Of a DNA stretch of 57,230 nucleotides, positions 34,233 through 43,627 are shown piece by piece. Source of the stretch: Acinetobacter calcoaceticus (GTDB lineage: Bacteria; Pseudomonadota; Gammaproteobacteria; Pseudomonadales; Moraxellaceae); assembly GCF_004345325.1 (NCBI RefSeq), contig NZ_SLVJ01000024.1, positions 1 to 57,230 on the forward strand, in the 5' to 3' direction. A model generated the notes under the pieces. The model saw nothing but the letters and a program-made list of their open reading frames with translations. It made no database searches and was not told the DNA's origin. Both the position numbers and the translations under genes were made by a program. How positions within the stretch are numbered: position 1 is the first letter of the stretch; each line of letters begins with the position of its first letter.

Positions 34233-34321
34233 GGCGGCAGGACGCCGCCTGATTTTGCACTGGGTTACAGGGACGTGACCTCAGTGCAAAAGAAGTTTTG
34301 CTTACTTTTTTAAAAAGTAAG
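34233..34321. repeat. triple-hairpin palindromic intergenic repeat
   Basis: Three adjacent hairpins. First, GGCGGC-AGGAC-GCCGCC (34233-34249). Second, TTTTGCACTG (34253-34262) with CAGTGCAAAA (34282-34291), extended by GGTTAC/GTGACC. Third, CTTACTTTTT-T-AAAAAGTAAG (34301-34321). I recall similar blocks dispersed between genes in Acinetobacter, where they create spurious hypothetical frames such as the one on the reverse strand here. Confidence 0.7.
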
Positions 34322-34488
34322 GAGTAAATATTCCTCACTGATGATGTAGCTCGGGAAGATGCGGCTGAGGAACTTCGGTGTACAGCGGGAGGAATCAGAA
34401 AAAATAATCTTATTCACATAAGCAAGGGTTGATTGCAGTGAAGCACTTCCTGAATAATGAAGCTTGAGTTGAGTGAATCGATTATTTT

Positions 34489-34977
34489 ATGAAAAAACTA
34501 CTTTTAGCGGTATTGCTTTGCGCGAGTAGCGGGGTTTGGGCGAATGCTCAGTACAAAGCGACTTCAATTTGTGAATTTGATTATGATGCGTTTAATTTCT
34601 GTACTCAAGCGAATTTAAAAAAATACCAAGCTGCCTTAAAAAAACAAGCACCGAACTTTAATACCAAATACATTCTATTAAATGTTGGTTCAGCAAAGGC
34701 GATTCGTTATGTCGCAATCGACACTCAAGATGGTCTGGTGATCCCTTTACGTGACACTATCCTAGGATTTAAGGATGAGCATGGTGATTTAACGGGGAAA
34801 CCGCCGAAAATAAACTATTCGATTAATCAACCAAATTTGTGTATATCGGGCAGCATCGATGCTTATCGTGACGCATATGACAACATCGAGCTTTGCTACA
34901 CGATCGAAAAAGATCAATTCTCCAAGCATGGAAGGAACTTTACTCGCTTAGATATACCCAAAAGTTTAGAGAATTAA
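34489..34977 (+). CDS. small secreted protein, unknown
   Basis: 162 residues. Signal peptide MKKLLLAVLLCASSGVWA. The mature protein has four cysteines (SICEFDY, NFCTQAN, NLCISGS, ELCYTIE), enough for two disulfides, typical of a stable periplasmic protein. No family recognised. It is followed 4 bp later by the next gene, so they form an operon. Confidence 0.65.
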   Translation: MKKLLLAVLLCASSGVWANAQYKATSICEFDYDAFNFCTQANLKKYQAALKKQAPNFNTKYILLNVGSAKAIRYVAIDTQDGLVIPLRDTILGFKDEHGDLTGKPPKINYSINQPNLCISGSIDAYRDAYDNIELCYTIEKDQFSKHGRNFTRLDIPKSLEN

Positions 34978-34981
34978 GCAA

Positions 34982-35776
34982 TTGAAAACATCATTGGGGA
35001 AGATGTTGACGATATGTTCAGTTATTTTTATTCTAATTTTTTTTGGGCCATATGCTTATGCCACCCAAGAATCAGCAGATCAGATACTACTCGAGAAAAA
35101 ACAGCCAGCAAAAGAACCGAATGAAACGGTTTCTTCAGATGGTGTTCGCGATATAAGCGTACTCATGCCAAAAGAGGCTTTAAATAAGGCAATCAGTTCA
35201 ATTGAGTCGATAGATTGTATTGATTATATAAATATTGAAGACGCTGCATTCCCCGAAGATATCAAAAAAGAGATTTACAATCGGAGTGATAATTTAAAGA
35301 CTTTGGGTAGTTTCTCCAAGGGTGAAATTACTCATGAGTTTGTAAATACGCAGTATTACCAGCACCGGTTGGCAGAGTTGGGTGGCATTGATAAGATAAC
35401 GGCGAAACTCAGTTTTAAGACAACAGATCTAAGCAAAATTTTGAGGGATTATGAACTTATTTGCAGTGATTACTCAGGTTCATATCAAGAAAATAAAGGC
35501 TTTAACGCTATTTTAAAATCTTACCGCAATGAGCATTCAAGTATTGAAATCAATGAGCTGTTGCTCAATAAAGGCGTAGATAAGATAATTTTTTTTAAAG
35601 AAAATATTAATACTTTTGTGAACGCTGCCCCAGCGACATTCGAGAAAGTCGGTAGCGATATTTATAATGTGGGTTGGGTGGGTGGTAGTCGTTTATTCAC
35701 GTTATCAACTCAAGGCCTTTCAGCAGTGGATGCACTGCGCATAGCTCAAGAAATTGATGCAAATGTTCGAGAGTAG
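34982..35776 (+). CDS. secreted or anchored protein, unknown
   Basis: 264 residues with a TTG start at 34982 (MKTSLGK...). The alternative ATG at 35003 shortens a normal n-region and has a ribosome site only 2-4 bases away. Hydrophobic segment ICSVIFILIFFGPYAYA is a signal peptide or N-terminal anchor. Two cysteines (DCIDYI, LICSDYS). The rest is a mixed alpha/beta soluble domain with no recognised family. Co-transcribed with the secreted protein upstream. Confidence 0.6.
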   Translation: MKTSLGKMLTICSVIFILIFFGPYAYATQESADQILLEKKQPAKEPNETVSSDGVRDISVLMPKEALNKAISSIESIDCIDYINIEDAAFPEDIKKEIYNRSDNLKTLGSFSKGEITHEFVNTQYYQHRLAELGGIDKITAKLSFKTTDLSKILRDYELICSDYSGSYQENKGFNAILKSYRNEHSSIEINELLLNKGVDKIIFFKENINTFVNAAPATFEKVGSDIYNVGWVGGSRLFTLSTQGLSAVDALRIAQEIDANVRE

Positions 35777-35858
35777 AATTGTTTTCAACTCATAAAACCA
35801 CCATGATATTTATTTTATCTCATTAATAATCGCTTTGACTCGGTTGCTAGAATGTGTT

Positions 35859-35894
35859 GGTAATGCTTCCTTAAAATCATTGGGCTTAAAAGTA
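35859..35894. repeat. IS3-family left-end relic, copy 2
   Basis: 36-bp segment from GGTAATGCTTCC to CTTAAAAGTA, 31 of 36 bases identical to 32115-32150, but with no OrfA start after it. A solo IS end left by deletion. Confidence 0.5.
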
Positions 35895-36434
35895 ATCAAC
35901 GCTCAAAGTCACGAAATTGCATCTCTTTGATCGCTAAGGAATTGTGTGATTAGTATCACATTTTTATTGACGGATGTTAGGTTTTAGCTATATATTTATG
36001 CGAAGTTTTGATTTGGTGAACCATTTCCCGCAATTGAAGCGCTAGTAATCGTACCAAATCAGAACTTTTTTTATGCTTAAAATAATGCAGATGCTAGGGG
36101 GAATGCCAGTCAGTTCGGCATTTTTGATAAGAATAATCAGTGTGAAATCCATGTGATGGGCTATGCTTTCGTCCCAACCTGAATGCCAGTCTGTTAAGCA
36201 AAAAACACAGGCTTCTATAAATAAATAGATGTGCCCAAATCATATTTCAGTCTTTCGTCCGCTTTTTTTGAATCCATCCCTTGCGCGGGAGCACCGCTCA
36301 TCCTTTGCCAAAGGAAGGAGCGTTGCGTATCAAGTTATATTTTGATTTCAGCAGATGCAACGAGAATAACTGTTTAATGACGGGTGTTAAACCAGATGAT
36401 AGTTGAGGGCATGTTTGATTACGGCTGATGAGAT
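35895..36434. other. degenerate intergenic region with hairpin
   Basis: No gene seen. It holds a hairpin at 36295-36322 (CGCTC, TCCTTTG-C-CAAAGGA, GAGCG) and two copies of GAATGCCAGTC at about 36100 and 36181. It marks the right edge of the accessory zone. Confidence 0.4.
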
Positions 36435-36887
36435 TTAAGGGCCACTGCCTATTTCAGTCACTAACCAATCTGATTCAGGGGATGCTTGAGTGAGCGTGAC
36501 AAACAAAATGTATTCCCCCGGTGGATCTCCCTCTTCACTCTCATAGGCTGATTTTATTTTAAGCATTACCGACATCATTTTATAAAACTGCTGATAATAT
36601 TCGGGCCTGTGCTGTGCAGAGTCTTTACTGATCTGCATGATTTCTAATAACTGCATATCCTTATAATGCTGAGCCATTTCAGGGGTGATTTTTAATTGCT
36701 GCTTTTGCCAACTCAACTGAGCTGCGGTTTTAAGATCACCTTGAGATAGGGCATTAAAAAACAGTTCGGTGGTTTGCTGTACTTGTTTTTGATCCTGGGC
36801 AAAATTCATTTTATTGAACATGATCGCTGCAAATATGCAGACCGCGAGCAGGATAAAACCAATTTTAAATTTTGAGATATTCGCCAT
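36435..36887 (-). CDS. single-pass membrane or periplasmic protein, unknown
   Basis: 150 residues. An N-terminal segment (FKIGFILLAVCIFAAIMF) is a membrane anchor or uncleaved signal. The rest (QQTTELFFNALSQGDLKTAAQLSW...) looks like a small NTF2/DUF4878-type fold, where a helix pair with the N-A-L-x-x-G-D pattern is common. Starts 3 bp after the LysR stop, so it is in its operon. No function assigned. Confidence 0.6.
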   Translation of the reverse strand: MANISKFKIGFILLAVCIFAAIMFNKMNFAQDQKQVQQTTELFFNALSQGDLKTAAQLSWQKQQLKITPEMAQHYKDMQLLEIMQISKDSAQHRPEYYQQFYKMMSVMLKIKSAYESEEGDPPGEYILFVTLTQASPESDWLVTEIGSGP

Positions 36888-36890
36888 GAT

Positions 36891-37778
36891 CTAAGCATCA
36901 CCCATTAATAATGCTTGTTGTTCATCGGCCTGCTTCCTTAAATAGTCCCACACCAGTTTAATCCGCGGTTCTTGTTGTAACTCGACAAAGGTCATCATCC
37001 AAAAAGTATGGGTGAAACTGACTTCATCACTTAGCACTTCTTCAAGTTCGGGTTTGTCATCGGCTAAGAATTTTGGCAGGATCGCCAACCCAGTGCCGGC
37101 ACTAACGGCAATTTGCTGCGCCAGAATACTGCTGCTGCGAAAGTTGGCGGTCAACTGTAGCGGTAAGCGCTCTAAGCAATACAACTCGGCGCTATAGACC
37201 AAGTCATCAATATAATTCACAAAACGATGTTGAGTCAGATCTTGCAAATCATTGATCGGGGGGTGCTTGGCCAAATAGGCTGAACTGGCATAAATCTTTA
37301 ATTTATAGTCTGAAAGTCGAGTGATGATATAGGGGCCTGATTTCGGCCGATCAATCGAGATCACAATATCCGCTTCACGATGCGACAACTTAATCATCTT
37401 CGGCACAGGGATCAGGTCGATGGAGAGCAGAGGGTATTGCTGTAAAAATTCAGCGATTAATTTGGCCAAAAATGCAGTACCAAAGCCTTCCGGTGTGCCG
37501 ATCCGCACATGGCCCTGTACTGGATGGTGGGTCTTTTCAATTTGTAAAAAGGCCTGTTCCATCTGTTCGACACGGGGCACAAGGGCAATTCCCTCCAAGG
37601 TCAACTCGTATCCAGTCGCTTCACGCTTAAACAATTGCGTGCCGAGTGCTTGCTCCAAGGCTTGTATCCGCCGAGCAACAGTACTGTGTTCAACCCCAAT
37701 CAGGCGTGCTGCATTGGTCAATGTTTTGGCGCGGGCCAAGACCAGAAAAAAACGTAAGTGATTCCAATCGACACTCAT
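36891..37778 (-). CDS. LysR-family transcriptional regulator of the valine/isobutyrate operon
   Basis: 295 residues, normal. N-terminal winged HTH (NHLRFFLVLARAKTLTNAARLIGVEHSTVARRIQALEQALG) followed by a LysR substrate-binding domain. It is divergent from mmsA with an inverted repeat of LysR-box type between them, which is the classic layout for a LysR activator of the neighbouring operon. Pseudomonas uses the AraC-type MmsR in this place, so this is a different regulatory solution. The inducer is probably a valine-pathway intermediate (inference). Confidence 0.88.
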   Translation of the reverse strand: MSVDWNHLRFFLVLARAKTLTNAARLIGVEHSTVARRIQALEQALGTQLFKREATGYELTLEGIALVPRVEQMEQAFLQIEKTHHPVQGHVRIGTPEGFGTAFLAKLIAEFLQQYPLLSIDLIPVPKMIKLSHREADIVISIDRPKSGPYIITRLSDYKLKIYASSAYLAKHPPINDLQDLTQHRFVNYIDDLVYSAELYCLERLPLQLTANFRSSSILAQQIAVSAGTGLAILPKFLADDKPELEEVLSDEVSFTHTFWMMTFVELQQEPRIKLVWDYLRKQADEQQALLMGDA

Positions 37779-37829
37779 CTTATGTTGCTCATCCTATGCG
37801 ACTTAAATCATTTTTAGGGCTGTGTATTT

Positions 37830-37848
37830 TTGCACAACCATCGTGCAA
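37830..37848. promoter_or_regulatory. candidate LysR-type operator
   Basis: TTGCAC-AACCATC-GTGCAA, a perfect 6-bp dyad with a 7-bp spacer, 52 bp upstream of the LysR gene and about 190 bp upstream of mmsA. Dyads of this size with T and A at their ends are usual LysR binding sites. Confidence 0.55.
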
Positions 37849-38036
37849 CAATTTGCGTTGGTGGTCAAAGTTTTCTTTGCTAGTCTGATACTTAGAGCGT
37901 AACAAGGAATATGCGCTGTACAAGGATGAGGATCGGGCAACTATTTGACAGTGACGGCCAACCTCTTAACGTAAATTAGATTCAAGTGAATCAATACCCT
38001 GGTCGAATAATAACAATCACCAAAGATGGAGAACCC

Positions 38037-39578
38037 ATGAACGCTATTCAAAACGTGACTCAGAATCAGAGCCAAACTGGACAGTTCGGCAAAGCAAAAC
38101 TGTTGATCAATGGTGAATTTGTTGATTCACAAACGACCGTATGGCAAGACATTGTCAATCCAGCGACGCAACAAGTGTTGGGTCAAGTGCCTTTTGCAAC
38201 CGCTGCTGAAGTCAATGCTGCAATCGAATCGGCACAGAATGCCTTTGAAAGCTGGAGACAAACTCCGATTCAAGCGCGTATGCGGATCATGCTTAAACTG
38301 CAAGAGTTGATTCGTGGCAAAGCCAAAGAGATTGCCAAAGTCCTGACTGCTGAACAAGGCAAGACCTTGACCGATGCTGAAGGCGATATCCAACGTGGTC
38401 TTGAAGTGGTTGAGCATGCTTGCTCGATTGGCACCTTACAAATGGGTGAATATGTTGAAGGTGTGGCACGTGGTGTAGATAGTTATACCTTGCAACAACC
38501 ATTAGGTGTTTGTGCTGGAATTACCCCATTTAACTTCCCAGCCATGATTCCATTGTGGATGTTCCCAATGGCGATCGTTTGCGGTAATACTTTTGTACTC
38601 AAACCGTCTGAGCAAGATCCATTATCGACCATGATGTTGGTTGAGTTGGCGATTGAAGCTGGGATTCCAAAAGGCGTACTCAATGTGGTTCACGGCGGTA
38701 AAGAAGTGGTGGATATGCTGTGTACCCATGAGCATATCAAAGCGATTTCCTTTGTGGGTTCAACCGCAGTGGGTACTCATGTCTATAACTTGGCAGGTCA
38801 ACACGGCAAGCGTGTGCAGTCGATGATGGGCGCGAAGAACCATGCGGTGATTATGCCGGATGCCAACAAAGGCCAAACTTTAAATGCCTTGGTCGGTGCT
38901 GCATTTGGTGCCGCAGGTCAACGTTGTATGGCGTTGTCGGTTGCGGTGATGGTTGGTGAAACCAAACATTGGATCGATGAATTGGTTGAAAAAACCAAGA
39001 CTTTAAAGGTCAATGCTGGACACGAAGACAATACTGATATTGGTCCAGTGATTTCGGCACGTGCCAAAGCTCGGGTTTTAGAGTTGATTGGCAGTGGCGT
39101 AGAGCAAGGTGCCAAACTGCATCTTGATGGCCGTGATGTCGTGGTTCCGGGCTATGAGCAAGGTAACTTTGTCGGCGCGACCATCTTTAGTGGTGTCAGC
39201 ACCGATATGCGCATCTATAAGGAAGAAGTGTTTGGTCCAGTGTTGGCGATTATCTGTGTAGATACCCTAGAACAGGCCATGGCCTTGATCAATGCCAATC
39301 CATTTGGTAATGGTGTCGGCTTATTCACCCAAAGTGGTGCAACCGCCCGTACATTCCAAAATCAAATTAATATCGGGCAAGTGGGGATTAATATTCCAAT
39401 CCCAGTGCCTGTGCCTTTCTTTAGCTTTACCGGTTCACGGGGTTCGAAATTGGGCGACTTGGGTCCATATGGTAAGCAAGCAGTTCAGTTCTATACCCAG
39501 ACCAAGACCATTACCAGCCGTTGGTTTGAAGACAGCCATGAAGCTGGTGAAGTTAACACCACCATTAACCTACGCTAA
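38037..39578 (+). CDS. mmsA: methylmalonate-semialdehyde dehydrogenase (CoA-acylating)
   Basis: 513 residues from the ATG at 38037 (GGAG 7 bases upstream; a GTG at 37986 is in frame but weak). ALDH superfamily with catalytic Cys in AAGQRCMALSV. The position of the usual ALDH general base reads MMGAKNH (Asn instead of Glu), the mark of the CoA-acylating MmsA group. Converts methylmalonate semialdehyde to propionyl-CoA, the last dedicated step of valine breakdown. Its stop codon lies against the mmsB ribosome site. Confidence 0.95.
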   Translation: MNAIQNVTQNQSQTGQFGKAKLLINGEFVDSQTTVWQDIVNPATQQVLGQVPFATAAEVNAAIESAQNAFESWRQTPIQARMRIMLKLQELIRGKAKEIAKVLTAEQGKTLTDAEGDIQRGLEVVEHACSIGTLQMGEYVEGVARGVDSYTLQQPLGVCAGITPFNFPAMIPLWMFPMAIVCGNTFVLKPSEQDPLSTMMLVELAIEAGIPKGVLNVVHGGKEVVDMLCTHEHIKAISFVGSTAVGTHVYNLAGQHGKRVQSMMGAKNHAVIMPDANKGQTLNALVGAAFGAAGQRCMALSVAVMVGETKHWIDELVEKTKTLKVNAGHEDNTDIGPVISARAKARVLELIGSGVEQGAKLHLDGRDVVVPGYEQGNFVGATIFSGVSTDMRIYKEEVFGPVLAIICVDTLEQAMALINANPFGNGVGLFTQSGATARTFQNQINIGQVGINIPIPVPVPFFSFTGSRGSKLGDLGPYGKQAVQFYTQTKTITSRWFEDSHEAGEVNTTINLR

Positions 39579-39589
39579 GGAGGCATGTG

Positions 39590-40480
39590 ATGAATATAGC
39601 CTTTATTGGACTTGGAAATATGGGCGGTGCTATGGCGCACAACCTGCTTAAAGCTGGGCAAAATGTTTGGGGTTTTGATTTAAGTCCCAAAGCCTTACAG
39701 CAGTTTGCCGATGCAGGTGGTGTGGTCTGTCAAAGCCCACAAGCGGCCGTACAGCAGGCTGATATCGTAATCAGCATGTTGCCAGCGGCCAAACATGTGC
39801 GTGAAGTGTATTTGGGTGAAGATGGCATCTTGGTGGCACTCAAGGCCGGTAGCCTATGTATTGATTGCAGTACCATTGATCCCAAAACCATTCAGGATAT
39901 TTCGGCAGCAGCGCTGGCCTATCAGGTCAATGTTTGTGATGCGCCTGTTTCTGGTGGCACCATTGGTGCACAAGCTGGAACCCTGACCTTTATGGTCGGT
40001 GCAGATGCCGAAACTTTTGCAGCGACCCAAGCTGTGTTGAGCTTGATGGGCAAGAACATCGTGCATTGTGGTGATGTCGGTACCGGTCAAGTGGCAAAAA
40101 TCTGTAATAACCTGATCCTCGGGATCTCCATGGCGGCTGTGGCCGAAGGCATGGCGCTTGGGGCTCAACTCGGTATCGACCCACAGGCTTTGGCCGGTGT
40201 AATCAACAGTTCAAGTGGCCGTTGCTGGAGTTCTGAGGTGTGTAATCCTTGGCCCGGTATCAGCCCCAATGCACCTGCATCACGCAATTACCAAGATGGT
40301 TTTGCGGCCCAACTTATGCTCAAGGATTTAGGGCTAGCCGTAGAAGCGGCAGGGCAAGTTAAACAACCTATCGTGCTCGGTGGGTTGGTACAACAACTGT
40401 ATCAACAGTTGTGTTTGCAAGGGAATGCGAATTTGGACTTTTCCAGCATTATTCAGCAGTATTTGGTGGCAAAAGCTTAA
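39590..40480 (+). CDS. mmsB: 3-hydroxyisobutyrate dehydrogenase
   Basis: 296 residues from the ATG at 39590, with AAGGAGG at 39577-39583; a GTG at 39587 is also possible. Rossmann motif FIGLGNMGGAMAHNLL, family signature DAPVSGGTIGAQAGTL and catalytic lysine in GQVAKICNNL. Oxidises 3-hydroxyisobutyrate to methylmalonate semialdehyde with NAD, feeding MmsA. Confidence 0.95.
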   Translation: MNIAFIGLGNMGGAMAHNLLKAGQNVWGFDLSPKALQQFADAGGVVCQSPQAAVQQADIVISMLPAAKHVREVYLGEDGILVALKAGSLCIDCSTIDPKTIQDISAAALAYQVNVCDAPVSGGTIGAQAGTLTFMVGADAETFAATQAVLSLMGKNIVHCGDVGTGQVAKICNNLILGISMAAVAEGMALGAQLGIDPQALAGVINSSSGRCWSSEVCNPWPGISPNAPASRNYQDGFAAQLMLKDLGLAVEAAGQVKQPIVLGGLVQQLYQQLCLQGNANLDFSSIIQQYLVAKA

Positions 40481-40618
40481 TCCTTAAGCCGAGTCGCTAA
40501 AGTCTAATTGCTGAATGGCCGGGCTGTGAGCATAGTCGTGTTCACGCCCGATGGAATGGCCAAACTTCATAACTTAAACCCGTGTCATGTATAAGAAAAA
40601 TCTAGACAGAGGTGAAAC

Positions 40619-42274
40619 ATGTTGAATTATCAAACTGCGGTACAGGCTTTTGATTTAGCCACGACTGCGCGTACATTGTTATCTGGCTCTGTAGATGCGC
40701 TCAATGCCTGTTATGAGTGTTGTGATCGCCATGCAGAGGCTGACAAAGTCGCATTGAATTGGCAAGGCAAGGATGGCGCTAAGCTTCAATACACCTTTGC
40801 ACAGTTACAACAACGTGCCAGTCAATTTGCCAATTATTTAAAGTCCCAAGGCGTGGTCAAAGGCGACCGAATCTCAGGTCTATTGCCTCGTACGCCAGAA
40901 TTATTGATTACCATATTGGGGGCTTGGCGCATTGGCGCAGTCTATCAACCTTTATTTACGGCATTTGGCCCCAAAGCCATTGAACACCGCCTAAAACTGG
41001 CGCAAAGCAAATTGGTGGTGACCGATCTGGGCAACCGCGATAAGTTGCTTGAGGTGGATGGATGCCCTGCGATTATGACCGTTGCTACAGGTGCTGCTTT
41101 GGCAGCCTATGCTGGGGACGTGGGCTTTTGGGATCAAGTTGATGCACAGTCTGATCAGTGCGAACTGACCCTGCTCAGTGTCGAAGATCCATTTTTAATG
41201 ATGTTTACCTCTGGCACCACTGGGCCTGCGAAGCCGCTTTATGTGCCACTCAAAGCCTTGATCGCCTTTGGTCGCTACACCGAAGATGCGGTGGGGGTGA
41301 CTGAGGATGATGCGTTTTGGAATATTGCCGACCCTGGTTGGGCTTATGGCCTATATTTTGGAATTGCCGGGCCGTTGTTCATGGGTCATCGGATTTTGTT
41401 TTATGAAGGCGGGTTTAGCATAGAAAGCCTGTGTCGCATGGTGGATGAATACGGGATTACCAATCTGGCCGGTGCGCCCACCGCCTATAGAATGATGATG
41501 GCGGCTGACCCTGCTGAGATTGAACCATTAAGAGGTAAATTCCGCCGTGTCAGTAGTGCCGGTGAACCGCTGAATCCGGAAGTGATTCGTTGGTTTAATC
41601 AAGCACTGGATGCGCCGATCTATGACCATTATGGTCAGACTGAGGTGGGTATGGTGGTGTGCAACCATCATGGCTTAACGCATGCGGTACAACCGGGTTC
41701 AGCGGGTTTTCCTAGCCCAGGTTATCGTGTGGTGGTGGTCGATGAACAGGGCAATGAGCTGCCATCTGACACACCAGGAATGTTGGCAGTCGATATTGCT
41801 CAATCGCCGATGATGTGGTTTGGCGGTTATGAAGGCAGCAGCAAATCACCTTTCTTGGGTCAGTATTATCTCACCGGTGATACCGCCGAAATGCACGCTG
41901 ATGGTAGCATGAGTTTTGTCGGTCGTAGTGATGATGTGATTACCACATCGGGCTATCGTATTGGGCCATTTGATGTAGAAAGTGCCTTACTTGAACATGA
42001 AGCGGTGATTGAAGCCGCCGTGGTTGGAGTGCCTGATCCAGAGCGTACTGAGTTGGTTAAGGCCTTTGTGATCTTGGCCGATCATGCCCAAGCCACCGCG
42101 CAATTGGCTGAAGAACTCGGTCAATTTGTGAAAAAACGTCTTTCGGCGCATGCCTATCCACGTTTGGTTGAGTTTGTGGCTGAGTTGCCGAAAACACCAA
42201 GCGGTAAGATTCAACGCTTCTTGCTCAGAACGCAGGAAATTGAAAAGCAAAAAGCTGCGCAAGCAGTCGGTTAG
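40619..42274 (+). CDS. acyl-CoA synthetase (AMP-forming), short/branched-chain
   Basis: 551 residues. Adenylate-forming enzyme: P-loop MMFTSGTTGPAKP, A5 motif YDHYGQTEVG, A7 YLTGDTAE and C-terminal catalytic lysine in PKTPSGKIQR. In this operon it probably activates isobutyrate or propionate to the CoA ester for the dehydrogenase that follows. Acetate is less likely because acetyl-CoA synthetases are about 100 residues longer. Confidence 0.85.
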   Translation: MLNYQTAVQAFDLATTARTLLSGSVDALNACYECCDRHAEADKVALNWQGKDGAKLQYTFAQLQQRASQFANYLKSQGVVKGDRISGLLPRTPELLITILGAWRIGAVYQPLFTAFGPKAIEHRLKLAQSKLVVTDLGNRDKLLEVDGCPAIMTVATGAALAAYAGDVGFWDQVDAQSDQCELTLLSVEDPFLMMFTSGTTGPAKPLYVPLKALIAFGRYTEDAVGVTEDDAFWNIADPGWAYGLYFGIAGPLFMGHRILFYEGGFSIESLCRMVDEYGITNLAGAPTAYRMMMAADPAEIEPLRGKFRRVSSAGEPLNPEVIRWFNQALDAPIYDHYGQTEVGMVVCNHHGLTHAVQPGSAGFPSPGYRVVVVDEQGNELPSDTPGMLAVDIAQSPMMWFGGYEGSSKSPFLGQYYLTGDTAEMHADGSMSFVGRSDDVITTSGYRIGPFDVESALLEHEAVIEAAVVGVPDPERTELVKAFVILADHAQATAQLAEELGQFVKKRLSAHAYPRLVEFVAELPKTPSGKIQRFLLRTQEIEKQKAAQAVG

Positions 42275-42319
42275 TACACAGCCCTTGCAGCTTTAAAACC
42301 GCGAGGGCACTTAGATTCA

Positions 42320-42367
42320 GATCAAGACCTAGCCAGACCCAGAAGATCAAGATCCAGTCGATCAAGA
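42320..42367. repeat. GATCAAGA short repeats in the operon spacer
   Basis: GATCAAGA at 42320, 42345 and 42360 within the 138-bp spacer; CCAGACCCAGA lies between the first two and also occurs in the paaC-paaD spacer. Confidence 0.6.
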
Positions 42368-42412
42368 CAATGTTTTAAGCGTTATCAAAGCGCCGTTTTA
42401 AGGGAAAACAGC

Positions 42413-43540
42413 ATGCAATTTACGGAAGAACAAAGCTTAATTCGTGACATGGCCAAAGATTTTGCCCAAGAGCAAATTAAGCCCTATGCCAGTGAATGGG
42501 ATAAACACGGTCAATTTCCTGCACAAGCACTCAAACAAATGGGTGAGTTGGGTTTTCTCGGAATGCTGGTCCCTGAGCAATGGGGCGGTTCGGAAACCGG
42601 TAATCTGGCCTATGTATTGGCACTCGAAGAAGTGGCCGCCGCCGATGGTGCCACCTCAACGATTATGAGTGTGCATAACTCAGTCGGTTGTGTGCCGATC
42701 TTAAAATTTGGTAATGACGAACAGAAACAACGCTTTTTAATGCCCTTGGCCCGTGGCGAAATGATCGGTGCCTTTGCCTTGACCGAGCCACATACCGGCT
42801 CAGATGCGGTGGCGATTAAGACCCGTGCTGTCAAAGATGGCGAAGATTATATTATCAATGGTGCTAAGCAATTTATTACCTCAGGGCACAATGCGGGTGT
42901 GATCATTGTTTTCGCCGTGACTGATCCAAGTGCAGGTAAGAAAGGCATCAGTGCATTCTTGGTGCCGCGTGATACCCCAGGATATGAAGTGATCCGAGTT
43001 GAAGAGAAACTCGGTCTACATGCTTCAGATACCTGTCAGATTGCTTTGACCGATGTACGGATTCATCAAAGTCTCAGATTGGGTGCCGAAGGGGATGGTC
43101 TGAAAATCGCCTTGTCCAATCTTGAAGGTGGACGTATTGGCATTGCCGCGCAATCAGTAGGTTTGGCTCGTGCTGCATTGGAAGAAGCCACACGCTATGC
43201 ACATGAAAGGGTCACTTTTGGTAAACCGATATTTGAGCATCAGGCGATTGCATTTCGTTTGGCCAGTATGGCGACTGAGATTGAAGCAGCACGGCAATTG
43301 GTGCATCACGCAGCGCGCTTAAAAGAAGCCGGTGAACCCTGTTTAACCCAAGCGTCTATGGCAAAATTATTTGCTTCGGAAATGGCGGAACGGGTGTGCT
43401 CACAAGCGCTACAAGTCTTTGGTGGCTATGGTTATCTCAAAGATTTCCCGATTGAACGTATTTATCGTGATGCGCGGATCTGTCAGATCTATGAAGGTAC
43501 CAGTGATATTCAACGCTTGGTGATTGCGCGTAGTTTATAG
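42413..43540 (+). CDS. acyl-CoA dehydrogenase, probable isobutyryl-CoA dehydrogenase
   Basis: 375 residues, normal ACAD size. FAD-binding motifs [14 protein letters not shown] and FITSGHNAG, and the catalytic-Glu region [15 protein letters not shown] at the C-terminus. The operon setting (synthetase, hydratase, HIBYL-CoA hydrolase, mmsB, mmsA) argues for isobutyryl-CoA to methacrylyl-CoA. Confidence 0.9.
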   Translation: MQFTEEQSLIRDMAKDFAQEQIKPYASEWDKHGQFPAQALKQMGELGFLGMLVPEQWGGSETGNLAYVLALEEVAAADGATSTIMSVHNSVGCVPILKFGNDEQKQRFLMPLARGEMIGAFALTEPHTGSDAVAIKTRAVKDGEDYIINGAKQFITSGHNAGVIIVFAVTDPSAGKKGISAFLVPRDTPGYEVIRVEEKLGLHASDTCQIALTDVRIHQSLRLGAEGDGLKIALSNLEGGRIGIAAQSVGLARAALEEATRYAHERVTFGKPIFEHQAIAFRLASMATEIEAARQLVHHAARLKEAGEPCLTQASMAKLFASEMAERVCSQALQVFGGYGYLKDFPIERIYRDARICQIYEGTSDIQRLVIARSL

Positions 43541-43627
43541 CGGATGCAGCCTAGGCGAATCCGTTGTTCAAAGCGATGGTTATCAAGTTATAACGTTATA
43601 AAGTTGTAGATCAACAAGGAAACTCAC

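Noticed and set aside
34117..34338. Reverse-strand 73-codon frame
   Set aside because: It is the translation of the triple-hairpin repeat and the DUF3800 3' end; such frames are spurious.
36385..36412. Near copy of 33053-33073 (CAGATGATRGTTGAGGG)
   Set aside because: Short, two copies only, no structure or gene link; probably leftover of a duplicated scar.
43588..43601. 14-bp palindrome TTATAACGTTATAA before the enoyl-CoA hydratase gene
   Set aside because: Short AT-rich palindrome in an operon spacer, likely chance.
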